Virus record (IMG/VR): IMGVR_UViG_3300049489_000464
Span: 1-33,782 of that record
Source of the DNA: a virus
Reading direction: 5' to 3' (one strand)
DNA length: 33,782 bases
The notes beneath the pieces were generated by a model. That model saw only the letters and a list, made by a program, of their open reading frames with translations. It made no database searches and had not been told where the DNA came from. Numbering within the stretch: the stretch's first letter is position 1; each line of letters starts with the position of its first letter. Positions 23,576 to 30,301 of the stretch are shown in pieces. A program made the position numbers and the translations under genes.

Positions 23576-24135
23576 TCTATGCGCTTAAGCTGAATAGCAA
23601 AGCCTGCACCGCTCTTTCGGTACGCAGTGACGCCTTCGCGATCGGACGGGAAGATCTTACTCCCGAGCCAAAAGCGCATCAAGTGACCGCGCCACATGAA
23701 TTGAATCCATATGTTAGAATACAGTCCATGCCAGCAATAAAACCACTCGGGACGCGTCGGCTTAAGATCGTAATCTGCGCCATTCGAAGAGCTTCCGATG
23801 AAGCGAACACGCGCTGGATTTATTCGGCAGGAGAGAATTGGCACCCAGCGGAGTCCATTAGCGGGATTACGCAAACAGCTCCAGTAAATGATCTGTTTCC
23901 ATACAGCACCACAGTCTTTGTACTGCCGTCCGGCGGCTATTCCGTCTTCGAAATTATCCCATGGGAACATTGCGCTCAGTGAGAAGTGGTAGATTATTTT
24001 ATCATCTTTCGTGCTTTCGTGGTAGGCGTGAAAGAGAACGGCTAGTGGAATGACCAGCCAGCCGAGCAGTATGAAAATTAAATTTATTGCGAGTAGAATG
24101 ATGTTGATCGGAATGTGATAGATTAGTCTAAACAC
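23572..24135 (-). CDS. DUF7338-like phage membrane protein (GTG start)
   Basis: GTG at 24135 is preferred: GAGG lies 5 bases upstream and GTG overlaps the preceding TAG stop. The 187-aa product begins with a hydrophobic double span (INIILLAINLIFILLGWLVIPLAVLF, residues about 9-34), then a soluble part with LRNPANGLRW near the middle, an FMWRGHLMRFWLG segment and the end RKSGAGFAIQLKR. That combination (RNPxxGxxW ... GAGFAxQxKR) matches my memory of the DUF7338 phage family, of unknown biochemical role. It is the last gene of the leftward operon and converges on a rightward gene. Confidence 0.65.
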   Translation of the reverse strand: MFRLIYHIPINIILLAINLIFILLGWLVIPLAVLFHAYHESTKDDKIIYHFSLSAMFPWDNFEDGIAAGRQYKDCGAVWKQIIYWSCLRNPANGLRWVPILSCRINPARVRFIGSSSNGADYDLKPTRPEWFYCWHGLYSNIWIQFMWRGHLMRFWLGSKIFPSDREGVTAYRKSGAGFAIQLKRID

Positions 24136-24382
24136 TGTCGCCTCGATTCGGAATTCTAGCGCAAGAATCAAAATGCCCATCCCCAGGATAGCCACAAGTC
24201 TTGCAGCATTTTACTTTATCGAGGAGTGAGTTGTCGGGCTTTACTGCGTGTGCGTATCTATACCCAGCTATAAAAGCGCATCTAACTATTTGTTTCTGAG
24301 ATTTACGCTTAACTTCACATATATCTAAAATTACTTTAGCATAAGAATGAGCGGCGTTTTTTAAACTATCAGTTATTTTCAT
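24128..24382 (-). CDS. 84-aa cysteine-containing protein
   Basis: ATG 24382 overlaps the upstream stop as ATGA and has GGAG nine bases before. The product starts MKITDSLKNAAHSYAKV and is helical up to residue 50. It ends in a small cysteine cluster, KCCKTCGYPGDGHFDSC (C59, C60, C63, C74), that could bind zinc. It overlaps the next gene's GTG by eight bases. No family recognised. Confidence 0.6.
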   Translation of the reverse strand: MKITDSLKNAAHSYAKVILDICEVKRKSQKQIVRCAFIAGYRYAHAVKPDNSLLDKVKCCKTCGYPGDGHFDSCARIPNRGDSV

Positions 24383-24726
24383 TTCATTTTCTCCAGTGCC
24401 TTTATTCCATTGCATTTAACACAGCGCTCAACCCCAACATTGTTTCCGTACTCAATGTTACAACTGTGTTCAGATCGCGAAACGTACAGCTTTAGTGCTT
24501 TGGCAACAAGCTCAAGTTTTTCTTTAAGCTGCTCATTCTCATCTTTGAGTTTTTCTACTGCGCTATATTCTATGACGTGGATTGTATTGCCTATGCACTT
24601 TTCAGAATCTTGTTCGTGAATGTATGCAGCTCTCATGTATGGCCTGTCAATATTTAGTATGTCATCAATCCAAAACTCACGCGCCACAGGCTCATTATGG
24701 ACTGGGCAATCTTTGGGGGAGGTCAT
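24379..24726 (-). CDS. 115-aa coiled-coil protein with cysteine pairs
   Basis: ATG 24726 is chosen (GGAG eight bases upstream; ATGA overlap with the preceding small gene). The N-terminal 50 residues include DCPVHNEPVAREFWIDDIL. Residues 55-81 form a heptad-like coiled coil (AVEKLKDENEQLKEKLELVA). The end has C89 and a C102-x-x-C105 pair. The layout resembles small phage proteins with a central Glu-Asn-x-x-Leu-Lys leucine-zipper stretch. The function is unknown. Confidence 0.6.
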   Translation of the reverse strand: MTSPKDCPVHNEPVAREFWIDDILNIDRPYMRAAYIHEQDSEKCIGNTIHVIEYSAVEKLKDENEQLKEKLELVAKALKLYVSRSEHSCNIEYGNNVGVERCVKCNGIKALEKMK

Positions 24727-24860
24727 TCTAAACACTCCGCTTTCGTTGTGGCTTTATAGCACTCAACTTTAAGGCGAGTCATTTCACATGATGTTGCCGA
24801 AAGTATAAAACTCATTGCAACTAGAAACCCTAGAACTATTACAAGTCTTTCATCTCTCAT
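24723..24860 (-). CDS. 45-aa small membrane or lipoprotein
   Basis: This frame starts at ATG 24860, overlapping the upstream stop as ATGA, and its own stop overlaps the next start as ATGA, so both edges are coupled. The product begins MRDERLVIVLGFLVAMSFIL, then SATSC with Cys25. The hydrophobic segment at 6-22 and Cys25 suggest a signal peptide, possibly a lipoprotein signal, though Ala-Thr-Ser before Cys is a poor lipobox. The short exported part has C34 and C43. Confidence 0.6.
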   Translation of the reverse strand: MRDERLVIVLGFLVAMSFILSATSCEMTRLKVECYKATTKAECLE

Positions 24861-25060
24861 CACTCAACCTCAACAACTTCACCGCAATTATCTTTAACCA
24901 GCTTCTCAAAACAAGCGGCGCAATAACTTCTGAAATTACCATTATCTGACACATGAATACTGAAGCCTCTTGCTTCAGAACACTTAAGGCATTTATATTT
25001 CTTTGGCGATAGCGTAAACGTAGCTGTTGGTATGGTGCCATCTGGTTTTAGTTCACTCAT
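24860..25060 (-). CDS. 66-aa zinc-ribbon-like protein
   Basis: ATG 25060 follows GAGGAGA. Two CxxC knuckles, C24-L-K-C27 and C47-A-A-C50, are separated by 19 residues containing GFSIHVSDNGNFRSY. This is a typical zinc-ribbon arrangement, often used to bind nucleic acid or host transcription proteins. It is the first of a set of short Cys-containing proteins in this AT-rich part of the operon. Confidence 0.65.
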   Translation of the reverse strand: MSELKPDGTIPTATFTLSPKKYKCLKCSEARGFSIHVSDNGNFRSYCAACFEKLVKDNCGEVVEVE

Positions 25061-25084
25061 TCTCTCTTCTCCTCACCCGTGCGG

Positions 25085-25300
25085 TTAGTCTGCGGCCTTA
25101 ATTATTTCGTCGGTTATAATAACATCGCCGTCGTCAGTTATTAGGCCATGTAAAATAACTTTATGGTACTTTTCGCCATTTGTTTCAACGTCATCATATT
25201 TATCGTTATTAAATGTAAATTTCATAAACATAGTGCCATGCTCATATTTAGAAAAATCTACCATTTTTAGCGTGTAACCTTTTTTGAAGTTAATTTTCAC
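25085..25300 (-). CDS. 71-aa acidic protein (GTG start)
   Basis: The GTG start at 25300 follows GGAGG four bases upstream, the only well-placed start. The product has an amphipathic beta pattern (TLKMVDFSKYEHGTMFMKFTF) and an acidic second half (ITDDGDVIITDEIIKAAD). No cysteines and no membrane segment. It is separated from its neighbours by short spacers rather than overlaps. Family unknown. Confidence 0.6.
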   Translation of the reverse strand: MKINFKKGYTLKMVDFSKYEHGTMFMKFTFNNDKYDDVETNGEKYHKVILHGLITDDGDVIITDEIIKAAD

Positions 25301-25319
25301 TCACCCTCCAAGGTGCTGG

Positions 25320-25847
25320 TTAGTCTGCGTACCTATTAAACTCTATCGGTTCGCCTTTGATATTGAAATGTCGTTGGTCTCCTGCTTTTTCGCCAGGGAA
25401 TACTTTTCTAAACTCTTCATATAATTCATCACGTGTTTTTAGTGTTGGCACTTTATTAAGCAATGAGTCTATGCACTCTTTAACTTCACGCAATACGCCT
25501 TCTAAACTATATTCGATATTGTTATCCCATAGGTGTTGAAAGTCGCAGCCAAATTTTAATCTTGTAAACGGCTCGTCGTGTGATGTTTCGTTTGAACTCC
25601 AAGTCATGCCACCATGCCATTCTAGGTCATGCAAAAAGCCTTCGTATGTTTCTATGCGACTACCGAATTGCATATAATAAACTTTTGTTAAAACTTTATC
25701 CTGCAATTCAATTGGAAATTGCTCTTTAAGCAAATGCAGATAATAAGTCCAGCCGAATTTCTGACCGTTGTGTTCGTAGCCAGCGAAACGATTTATCTCG
25801 AAAGTAATGCCTTTATATTGGTCAAACCATATTGTTTTTTCCTTCAC
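25320..25847 (-). CDS. 175-aa protein of unknown function (GTG start)
   Basis: GTG 25847 overlaps the preceding TGA (GTGA). The protein is rich in aromatic residues (KGITFEINRFAGYEHNGQKF, GWTYYLHLLKEQFP, HDLEWHGGMTWSS), has a basic/acidic helix near residue 120 (REVKECIDSLLNKVP) and no membrane segment. It is the largest product of the AT-rich block. Repeated His, Trp and Tyr suggest a compact globular fold, but no catalytic motif stands out. Confidence 0.65.
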   Translation of the reverse strand: MKEKTIWFDQYKGITFEINRFAGYEHNGQKFGWTYYLHLLKEQFPIELQDKVLTKVYYMQFGSRIETYEGFLHDLEWHGGMTWSSNETSHDEPFTRLKFGCDFQHLWDNNIEYSLEGVLREVKECIDSLLNKVPTLKTRDELYEEFRKVFPGEKAGDQRHFNIKGEPIEFNRYAD

Positions 25848-26116
25848 TCAACCCCCAACTTCTTTTTAATCTCACTTAGTGTTTGTCTGGCTCGCTCCGC
25901 TGACCTAGTTGGTACACCAAGGCCAAATCCATTAGGCATACGCCTTTGGTTAGTTGCTATTATCTCAAGAGCCTCCAAAGCCTTAAGCAATTCGGGTAAA
26001 AGGAACGCTGCTACATTTTCAAAGAATACTTGCTGAAAAGGTGTTATAATTTCAGCCACCATTAAATCACTCGCCGCCTTCTCAATCCTCGCTATGCACT
26101 GGTCTTTGAAGGTCAT
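25844..26116 (-). CDS. 90-aa helical protein of unknown function
   Basis: ATG 26116 (MTFKDQCIARIEKAAS) has AAAGGA six bases upstream and overlaps the previous stop by two bases (CCATGA), so it is preferred to upstream in-frame starts. The product is an almost continuous amphipathic helix set with FENVAAFLLPELLKALEALE in the middle, followed by a Gly-rich turn GFGLGVPTRSAER, and ends in a Lys-rich helix. Family unknown. Confidence 0.6.
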   Translation of the reverse strand: MTFKDQCIARIEKAASDLMVAEIITPFQQVFFENVAAFLLPELLKALEALEIIATNQRRMPNGFGLGVPTRSAERARQTLSEIKKKLGVE

Positions 26117-26250
26117 GGGGTGTCCTTTGGTTGATAAAACTTCATGCACCCGCAATGAGTGCAATAATAAAACTGTTGAGCGTACGCCTCCATTGACATG
26201 CATTCAACATCCCAATTATGAAAGCCAAATAGGCAAAGTATTAGTTTCAT
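26113..26250 (-). CDS. 45-aa cysteine-rich protein
   Basis: ATG 26250 overlaps the upstream stop as ATGA, and AGAGGGGGAG lies just ahead. Its stop overlaps the following start. The product starts MKLILCLFGFHNWDVEC and later has YYCTHCGCMKFY, giving C6, C17, C30, C33 and C35 plus H11 and H32 as possible zinc ligands. Very short proteins starting with a hydrophobic LCxLFGxHxW segment followed by a CxxC are frequent in phage early regions. Confidence 0.65.
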   Translation of the reverse strand: MKLILCLFGFHNWDVECMSMEAYAQQFYYCTHCGCMKFYQPKDTP

Positions 26251-26504
26251 TTCTCCCCCTCTAAAAGTTTTCTTGCCTCGTCTAGTGCCTCATCTATAAG
26301 CCTTGGCGCACACATATTTATGCCAGTTCTGCTTTCGATAGCCATTTCAAAATCAAACTTAGCTCTCGCAAGCGCACCCTCAAGCACATCAATTACAGCC
26401 ACACAAGTTGATAAGGCCTGGCGTAGGTCTTTTGCATAACCATAAGTGTTAAATACTTGGTCTTCATTTATGTCTTCTAACAGCTTTTTATATTTGTCGG
26501 TCAT
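26247..26504 (-). CDS. 85-aa helical acidic protein
   Basis: ATG 26504 overlaps the preceding stop as ATGA, and the stop overlaps the next start. The sequence is helical with alternating charged residues (MTDKYKKLLEDINEDQ, DVLEGALARAKFDFEMAIES) and ends LLEGEK. No motif recognised. The gene belongs to the coupled leftward series. Confidence 0.6.
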   Translation of the reverse strand: MTDKYKKLLEDINEDQVFNTYGYAKDLRQALSTCVAVIDVLEGALARAKFDFEMAIESRTGINMCAPRLIDEALDEARKLLEGEK

Positions 26505-26647
26505 GACTCTTGCTCAGGCGTCACTGGCTTTTGCTCAACTTGCTTTAGCTGACTTAACTTCACAATCAACTCGGCTACCTCAACATAAGGACGCTTACCT
26601 AAGTAATTTAGAACTGCTATTATTGTACTTTCGCTTACTTCGAACAT
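26501..26647 (-). CDS. 48-aa protein
   Basis: ATG 26647 is selected because AAAGGAG lies six bases upstream. The product starts MFEVSESTIIAVLNYLGKRPY and contains the helix VEVAELIVKLSQLKQ. The ribosome site and the ATGA overlap at its 3' end make it a likely real gene in spite of its size. Function unknown. Confidence 0.6.
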   Translation of the reverse strand: MFEVSESTIIAVLNYLGKRPYVEVAELIVKLSQLKQVEQKPVTPEQES

Positions 26648-26688
26648 GATGTCTCCTTTATGCGCATAATTATGCAGCGGGGTGTAGG

Positions 26689-26787
26689 TTAAAAATCTCC
26701 AATAAAGAGTGAGGGGAGCCATCCGGCTAGTGCGAACAGGAGGCCGAAGACTAGAGCCAGAAGGATATCTTGCCAGCGTAGGGTCAT
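26689..26787 (-). CDS. 32-aa single-span membrane peptide
   Basis: ATG 26787 overlaps the preceding stop as ATGA, with AAGGAG eight bases upstream. The product begins MTLRWQDILLALVFGLLFAL and ends at TAA 26691-26689. It is nearly all one membrane helix with a short polar start. Such micro-membrane peptides act in phages as host-targeting or lysis-timing factors, but nothing here identifies which. Confidence 0.55.
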   Translation of the reverse strand: MTLRWQDILLALVFGLLFALAGWLPSLFIGDF

Positions 26788-27137
26788 TTGCGAGACTCCT
26801 TCATGCGCTCCGCCGATTCGTGCGTCATGATCCGCACACCGAGCTGCTTCAGTGCGATGTAGAGTGCATTGAGTGGCAGACTGACCGTCGCAGCCAGTGC
26901 GGTCATTTCCTCTTCCGTGACATAGCGCGGATCGCGCTTCGTCGTAAGGGAGAGCGTTCCGTTCTTCTTGATCTTCGCTCGGACGGCGAAATCGCGCAGG
27001 CGCTTTTTCTTCGGAGCGGCCTTCTTGGGCGTCCGTCTGAAGTGAAGTCCGCGAACGTATGCACGGAACTCCTCCGGAGAATAGGCTTCGAGTTCTTTCG
27101 GCGCTAGCAGAGGAATTCGCTCAACGTCCGCGCTCAT
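26784..27137 (-). CDS. 117-aa basic protein, unknown
   Basis: ATG 27137 overlaps the preceding stop (ATGA). The N-terminal LEAYSPEEFRAYVRGLH segment is followed by a very basic stretch (RRTPKKAAPKKKRLRDF) and a helix-turn-helix-like C-terminal part (VTEEEMTALAATVSLPLNALYIALKQLGV). The composition suggests a nucleic-acid-binding protein. From here upstream the operon is visibly more GC-rich than 24128-26647. Confidence 0.6.
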   Translation of the reverse strand: MSADVERIPLLAPKELEAYSPEEFRAYVRGLHFRRTPKKAAPKKKRLRDFAVRAKIKKNGTLSLTTKRDPRYVTEEEMTALAATVSLPLNALYIALKQLGVRIMTHESAERMKESRK

Positions 27138-27397
27138 CTATTCGCCTTTACGGCGAGCGGGCGTTCGATCTTTCCCGTCTTACTGCGAACTGCACGGAGG
27201 ACTGCGATTCCTCGTGCGCTTTCGATCGTCTCGTGAATGTCCGACGGAAGTACGTAACAGATCTCACCCGTGATGTTGAGGAGACGTCGGATTACGGCGG
27301 GAATCGACTCACCCTCGCGCTGCGATTCTGCGACGAGATTGACGAGATCCGGAGTAAGACGGACGACTTTTCCCTTTTTCGGCTTCGGCGTTCCCAT
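27134..27397 (-). CDS. Ribbon-helix-helix-like DNA-binding protein
   Basis: This 87-aa protein has a basic start (MGTPKPKKGK), a strand VVRLTPDLVNLVAES, and then REGESIPAVIRRLLN. The order strand (VRLTPDLV) - helix - turn - helix (SIPAVIRRLL) is characteristic of Arc/MetJ ribbon-helix-helix repressors, though here it sits in the first 45 residues and the C-terminal 40 residues are extra. Start and stop overlap its neighbours by one and four bases. It could regulate early transcription. Confidence 0.55.
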   Translation of the reverse strand: MGTPKPKKGKVVRLTPDLVNLVAESQREGESIPAVIRRLLNITGEICYVLPSDIHETIESARGIAVLRAVRSKTGKIERPLAVKANR

Positions 27398-27780
27398 CAG
27401 AATCCGCTCCTGAGTTTTCCGGGTTTCTTCCCGATGTAGGTAAGAACGCCCTTATGCAGATCGTCTATTGCGCGGACAAGAAGCTCATCGGGACATTTCG
27501 TCGGACAGATCTGTTTGATGTTCGCGAAAGTGCCCGTGACGGGCGCTGCATAAATATGCACAGCGACGCTTCCCCAGTATTCCATTCCCTTGGGCGCTTT
27601 TCCTGTCGTGAGGAAATCCTGTCCGATGTCCTGAAGGACGGAACTGAGCTGTTCGGTGCGGTCGTCTCGTTCGATTACGCTGCGTTCGACGACGGCTTTT
27701 TGCCCTAGCTGGGTCGCGAACTCGGTCTTCATCATGTCATTCGTGAATTGGGCGATTCGTTTCGTCTCATCCGTGCTCAT
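27397..27780 (-). CDS. 127-aa protein of unknown function
   Basis: ATG 27780 overlaps the preceding stop by ATGA. The first half is helical and charged (MSTDETKRIAQFTNDMMKTEF), and a central piece YWGSVAVHIYAAPVTGTFANIKQI is beta-like. It ends in KKPGKLRSGF. Two cysteines in ICPTKCPDE form CPxxCP, too isolated for a firm zinc call. No family recognised. Confidence 0.6.
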   Translation of the reverse strand: MSTDETKRIAQFTNDMMKTEFATQLGQKAVVERSVIERDDRTEQLSSVLQDIGQDFLTTGKAPKGMEYWGSVAVHIYAAPVTGTFANIKQICPTKCPDELLVRAIDDLHKGVLTYIGKKPGKLRSGF

Positions 27781-28010
27781 TCGAGAATCCTGATAGCTGA
27801 TTTCGCGAGTGTGCGGAAGTGTTTGAGATTCTCGAGCGTAACTCGCTCTTTATATATCTCGACACGGTCTATGACGTAATCGAGTTCGCGCTTCAGCACA
27901 TCGAGGTCGGCTTTTGCCGCCTGTCTCTGCATCCCTTCGATCTCCGAGTCCGTCACTTCGAGCGGAAAGTGCCCCATTTCGTCGAGTGAAAAAGTATCCT
28001 GTTCTGACAT
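27777..28010 (-). CDS. 77-aa helical protein
   Basis: The start is set at ATG 28010 (MSEQDTFSLDEMG) because GGAGG is five bases upstream, whereas a possible earlier ATG at 28070 has no ribosome site. The product contains a coiled-coil-like helix (DLDVLKRELDYVIDRVEIYK). Its stop overlaps the next start. Function unknown. Confidence 0.6.
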   Translation of the reverse strand: MSEQDTFSLDEMGHFPLEVTDSEIEGMQRQAAKADLDVLKRELDYVIDRVEIYKERVTLENLKHFRTLAKSAIRILE

Positions 28011-28075
28011 TTGTCCTCCGCTTTTGCGCACATCGTCTCGCATGATTGCTAATTCTTTGAAGTGCCCCATGTCTC

Positions 28076-28086
28076 GGTGTTACACC
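28076..28086. repeat. Perfect palindrome GGTGTTACACC, possible operator
   Basis: An 11-base palindrome with a single central T, located upstream of the 77-aa gene in a short spacer. A near copy (10 of 11 bases) lies at 30595-30605 just downstream of the early leftward promoter. The shared context suggests a protein-binding site, but two copies are weak evidence. Confidence 0.35.
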
Positions 28087-28132
28087 GCTCGGGGGAGGTC
28101 GTGCAAGTGAAAAAGCACGGGGTGTGTAAAAT

Positions 28133-28525
28133 TTACTCCCCTCCGTCCGGATTGCACTTCTCGATCGTCTTCCATACGTAAGGAGGGAGAGCGAGACAGT
28201 CGACGGCTCCGAACTCTTGCTTTTCTGCCCGGATCGCGGCTAGAATTGGAGTGTAATCATATACTAGTGTTGAAGTCGCCACGGCGACGACAATTCCCGC
28301 GACGAGGAGAAGAGAATGGCAGACGAGAAATCGGATCTTGAGAAACGACTCGGTACGAAGTACCGTCACATTACGTTCGTCGATCACGTTAAAGCGGGAT
28401 TTAAGCCCGTTGAAGAGCGCGATCAGTATTACACCGATGTTGCGAATCAAAAGGAAGCCGAAGAGAAGGCACGAAAGGCCGCAGAGGCTAAAGCAAAGAA
28501 TTCGGATAGCTAGTTCAAGAGTCAT
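28133..28525 (-). CDS. Inner-membrane protein with two spans
   Basis: ATG 28525 overlaps the upstream stop as ATGA, behind AGGAAGGG. The 130-aa protein has a hydrophobic N-terminus (LAIRILCFSLCGLSCLLFGF and onward to about residue 38), a basic cytoplasmic loop, a second span at about 65-88 (FLVCHSLLLVAGIVVAVATS), then a mostly polar end with C109 and C124. An antisense frame (28316-28513, rightward) with its own ribosome site overlaps it. Operon coupling and membrane topology favour the leftward gene. Confidence 0.65.
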   Translation of the reverse strand: MTLELAIRILCFSLCGLSCLLFGFLLIRNIGVILIALFNGLKSRFNVIDERNVTVLRTESFLKIRFLVCHSLLLVAGIVVAVATSTLVYDYTPILAAIRAEKQEFGAVDCLALPPYVWKTIEKCNPDGGE

Positions 28526-28758
28526 TTCGTTTCCCTTCCTTTAGGTAAAAAGTTCCGCTCCAGGTTCGCGCGTATAGCACTTCGTCCACAGCGTCGTCCG
28601 TATTTCTCAACCTCCGCTAGTAGCGCATCTAGCAGTTCCATTAGCAGCTCATGATCGTCTCCGCTCATTCGTTCTGCAATCACGCGGGAGAGCAATTTGC
28701 GCCCTTCAATTATGATGGACTCGGATGACTCCGGAGCCCCCGGCGACCCCACACTCAC
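28522..28758 (-). CDS. 78-aa protein (GTG start)
   Basis: GTG 28758 overlaps the preceding stop as GTGA. Starting there removes an unlikely extension through the previous gene. The product begins with a Ser/Pro/Gly-rich part (SVGSPGAPESSESIII) and continues as an acidic helix with DDHELLMELLDALLAEVEKYG, ending in a basic RSAIRANLERNFLPKG. No family recognised. Confidence 0.55.
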   Translation of the reverse strand: MSVGSPGAPESSESIIIEGRKLLSRVIAERMSGDDHELLMELLDALLAEVEKYGRRCGRSAIRANLERNFLPKGRETK

Positions 28759-29033
28759 AGTGCCGCCTTTCGTTTCGCTGCGCGCTTCTCCGCTAGTTCC
28801 GCGCTGATGATCTCGACTTCGAATCGCTTCACGGCTGAACGAGTCCATCCTGTATTCGAGTCTGCGAAATTATCCTTGAGCTCAACGACAAGTCCATCCA
28901 GGTTCGCGCGTATGAAGCCTCCGTGGGCTAATTCGACGACGATCTTATCGTATTCGGCGTAGAGTGCCTTTCGCAGATCTAGCTCGGCTTGTATCTCAAT
29001 CAGACGCTTAACCTGTTCATCCTGTTTACTCAT
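28755..29033 (-). CDS. 92-aa helical protein
   Basis: ATG 29033 overlaps the preceding lipoprotein gene by eight bases. The start (MSKQDEQVKRLIEIQAEL) and end (EVEIISAELAEKRAAKRKAAL) are coiled-coil-like, with a central strand GLVVELKDNFADSNTGWTRS. No membrane segment or cysteines. Part of the coupled leftward series. Function unknown. Confidence 0.6.
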   Translation of the reverse strand: MSKQDEQVKRLIEIQAELDLRKALYAEYDKIVVELAHGGFIRANLDGLVVELKDNFADSNTGWTRSAVKRFEVEIISAELAEKRAAKRKAAL

Positions 29034-29292
29034 TCGTTCCGCCTTTCACTAGTGCGCTATTGAATTCAGCTATATGCTGAAGCGTTTCAACAAGGCGCTT
29101 GTTAAAATCACGCTGATCCGCTAGCTCGCTTTCGACTTTCTCGAGACGACTCTCGATCGACTTCGGAGCACTAGCGCATCCGCCGAGTCCGAATAGTCCA
29201 ATCAATGCGACGATCCAGGTCGCGCGCGTATAGCGTTTCTGTTCCGTGTTCCGTCCCGGCGTTTCGTCTGTTCGTTTCGCTTGCATTCTCAT
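29026..29292 (-). CDS. Lipoprotein with periplasmic coiled coil
   Basis: ATG 29292 overlaps the preceding stop as ATGA. The 88-aa product has an unusually long hydrophilic N-terminus (about 24 residues), a hydrophobic stretch WIVALIGLFG and lipobox LGGC with Cys39. The mature 50 residues form a coiled coil (SIESRLEKVESELADQRDFN). A membrane lipoprotein made early could alter the cell surface, for example to exclude other phages, but that is speculation. Confidence 0.65.
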   Translation of the reverse strand: MRMQAKRTDETPGRNTEQKRYTRATWIVALIGLFGLGGCASAPKSIESRLEKVESELADQRDFNKRLVETLQHIAEFNSALVKGGTNE

Positions 29293-29486
29293 ATCTTTCC
29301 TTTCGCTTCTGTTTTTATTACCTTAATCTCATAACCATATTCGCGCGCCCTCTCGAGATTCGCCTCCGTGAGATTCACTCTCCCGAGAAGCTCAGCGAGG
29401 AAACGAGACTCCGGACACTCCGGTCTGAATTCCGTTCGTCCGAAGTGTGTGACCTCGGAGACGCTCAGCGTTCGCCGCGCACTCAT
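29289..29486 (-). CDS. 65-aa basic protein
   Basis: ATG 29486 overlaps the upstream stop (ATGA), and the stop overlaps the following start. The product is MSARRTLSVSEVTHFGRTE at the start, then an ECPESRFLAELLGRVNLTEANLERARE helix, and a strand-like end YGYEIKVIKTEAKGK. No recognised family. Composition is high in Arg and Glu. Confidence 0.6.
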   Translation of the reverse strand: MSARRTLSVSEVTHFGRTEFRPECPESRFLAELLGRVNLTEANLERAREYGYEIKVIKTEAKGKI

Positions 29487-29689
29487 GACTCACCTCCCGT
29501 GATACTCCGGAGAAGCTCCTCGAGTCGCTCCGTTTCACCCTCTGAGGTAGATCGGAGGAGGGCGACTGCGAAATGCTGAGCGAGATACTCCCCGACCCAT
29601 GCGCTGAGAAGCCGTGAGACCTCACGCTGAGTCGTCACTTGTGGTACGTTCCGGAGTCCGACTTCGAGAGTCTCACTGAGCGCACTCAT
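29483..29689 (-). CDS. 68-aa protein
   Basis: ATG 29689 overlaps the preceding stop as ATGA. The sequence has an amphipathic helix with SRLLSAWVGEYLAQHFAVALLRS and a second acidic helix ETERLEELLRSITGG. No cysteines or membrane segments. One of a run of genes of 60-140 codons that overlap by four bases. Function unknown. Confidence 0.6.
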   Translation of the reverse strand: MSALSETLEVGLRNVPQVTTQREVSRLLSAWVGEYLAQHFAVALLRSTSEGETERLEELLRSITGGES

Positions 29690-30111
29690 GAGTCGCCTCG
29701 ATCGGCTTCGTAGTCCTTATAGTTCTCATACGCATCGTCACACGCTGAGGCCGTCCAGTCTTCCCAGAACGCCCCCCAGTCGATCAGCTTCTCGATCTGC
29801 GATTCAATGTCCGTGGAACTGATTCCGGACGCATCACAGTCAAGATCGACTGCCGCTCCCTCCTCACCATAGACCGTGATAGAACGCAGCATTGGATAGG
29901 CTATTTGATCATGCGGATCGTCGATGTCCACTTCGAACTCTCCGGAGACCTCAAGCTCTCCGTCTCGCGGAGTCGCTGAGCTTAGATTGAGTCGGTTACG
30001 GAGCTCCTCAGGGAGATCGTCCGCATACACGGTGCCCGTGAATTCTCCGTCCCTCGCCCGCTTGACGTAGATCTTGACCCCATCGGCGGTCTTAAGTTCA
30101 TTCGCGTCCAT
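29686..30111 (-). CDS. 141-aa very acidic protein
   Basis: ATG 30111 sits 14 bases inside the preceding gene. Asp and Glu dominate (EVDIDDPHDQIAYP, VDLDCDASGISSTDIESQIEKL, DWTASACDDAYENYKDYEADRGD). Strong acidity and Tyr/Trp at the end could indicate a DNA-mimic or an inhibitor of a DNA-binding host enzyme, a common early phage strategy; this is inference only. No known family was recognised. Confidence 0.6.
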   Translation of the reverse strand: MDANELKTADGVKIYVKRARDGEFTGTVYADDLPEELRNRLNLSSATPRDGELEVSGEFEVDIDDPHDQIAYPMLRSITVYGEEGAAVDLDCDASGISSTDIESQIEKLIDWGAFWEDWTASACDDAYENYKDYEADRGDS

Positions 30112-30301
30112 AGTGTGACTCCTCTCGTATTAGTTTAATTAGATCGTCCAGCGGCCAGAATTCGAACGGCTCCCATATACTTATTTCGCCAGACCGGACG
30201 GCCTCGAAATGCTGATCTAGTGTCATTGTATCGTCGCATTCAGTGAGATAGTGACCTAGCACTGAGGCCTCATGGTCGGTTAGTTTAAATTGGGGCTTCA
30301 T
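30098..30301 (-). CDS. 67-aa acidic protein
   Basis: ATG 30301 overlaps the upstream stop as ATGA. The product has a start MKPQFKLTDHEASVLGHYL and an aromatic centre ISIWEPFEFWPLDDLIKLI. It overlaps the next gene by 14 bases. The Glu/Asp content is high, like the following gene. Function unknown. Confidence 0.6.
   Translation of the reverse strand: MKPQFKLTDHEASVLGHYLTECDDTMTLDQHFEAVRSGEISIWEPFEFWPLDDLIKLIREESHYGRE

Noticed and set aside
26193-26221. Rightward TTGACA - 17 bp - TTATGA promoter match
   Set aside because: It lies inside coupled leftward genes and has no rightward gene downstream.
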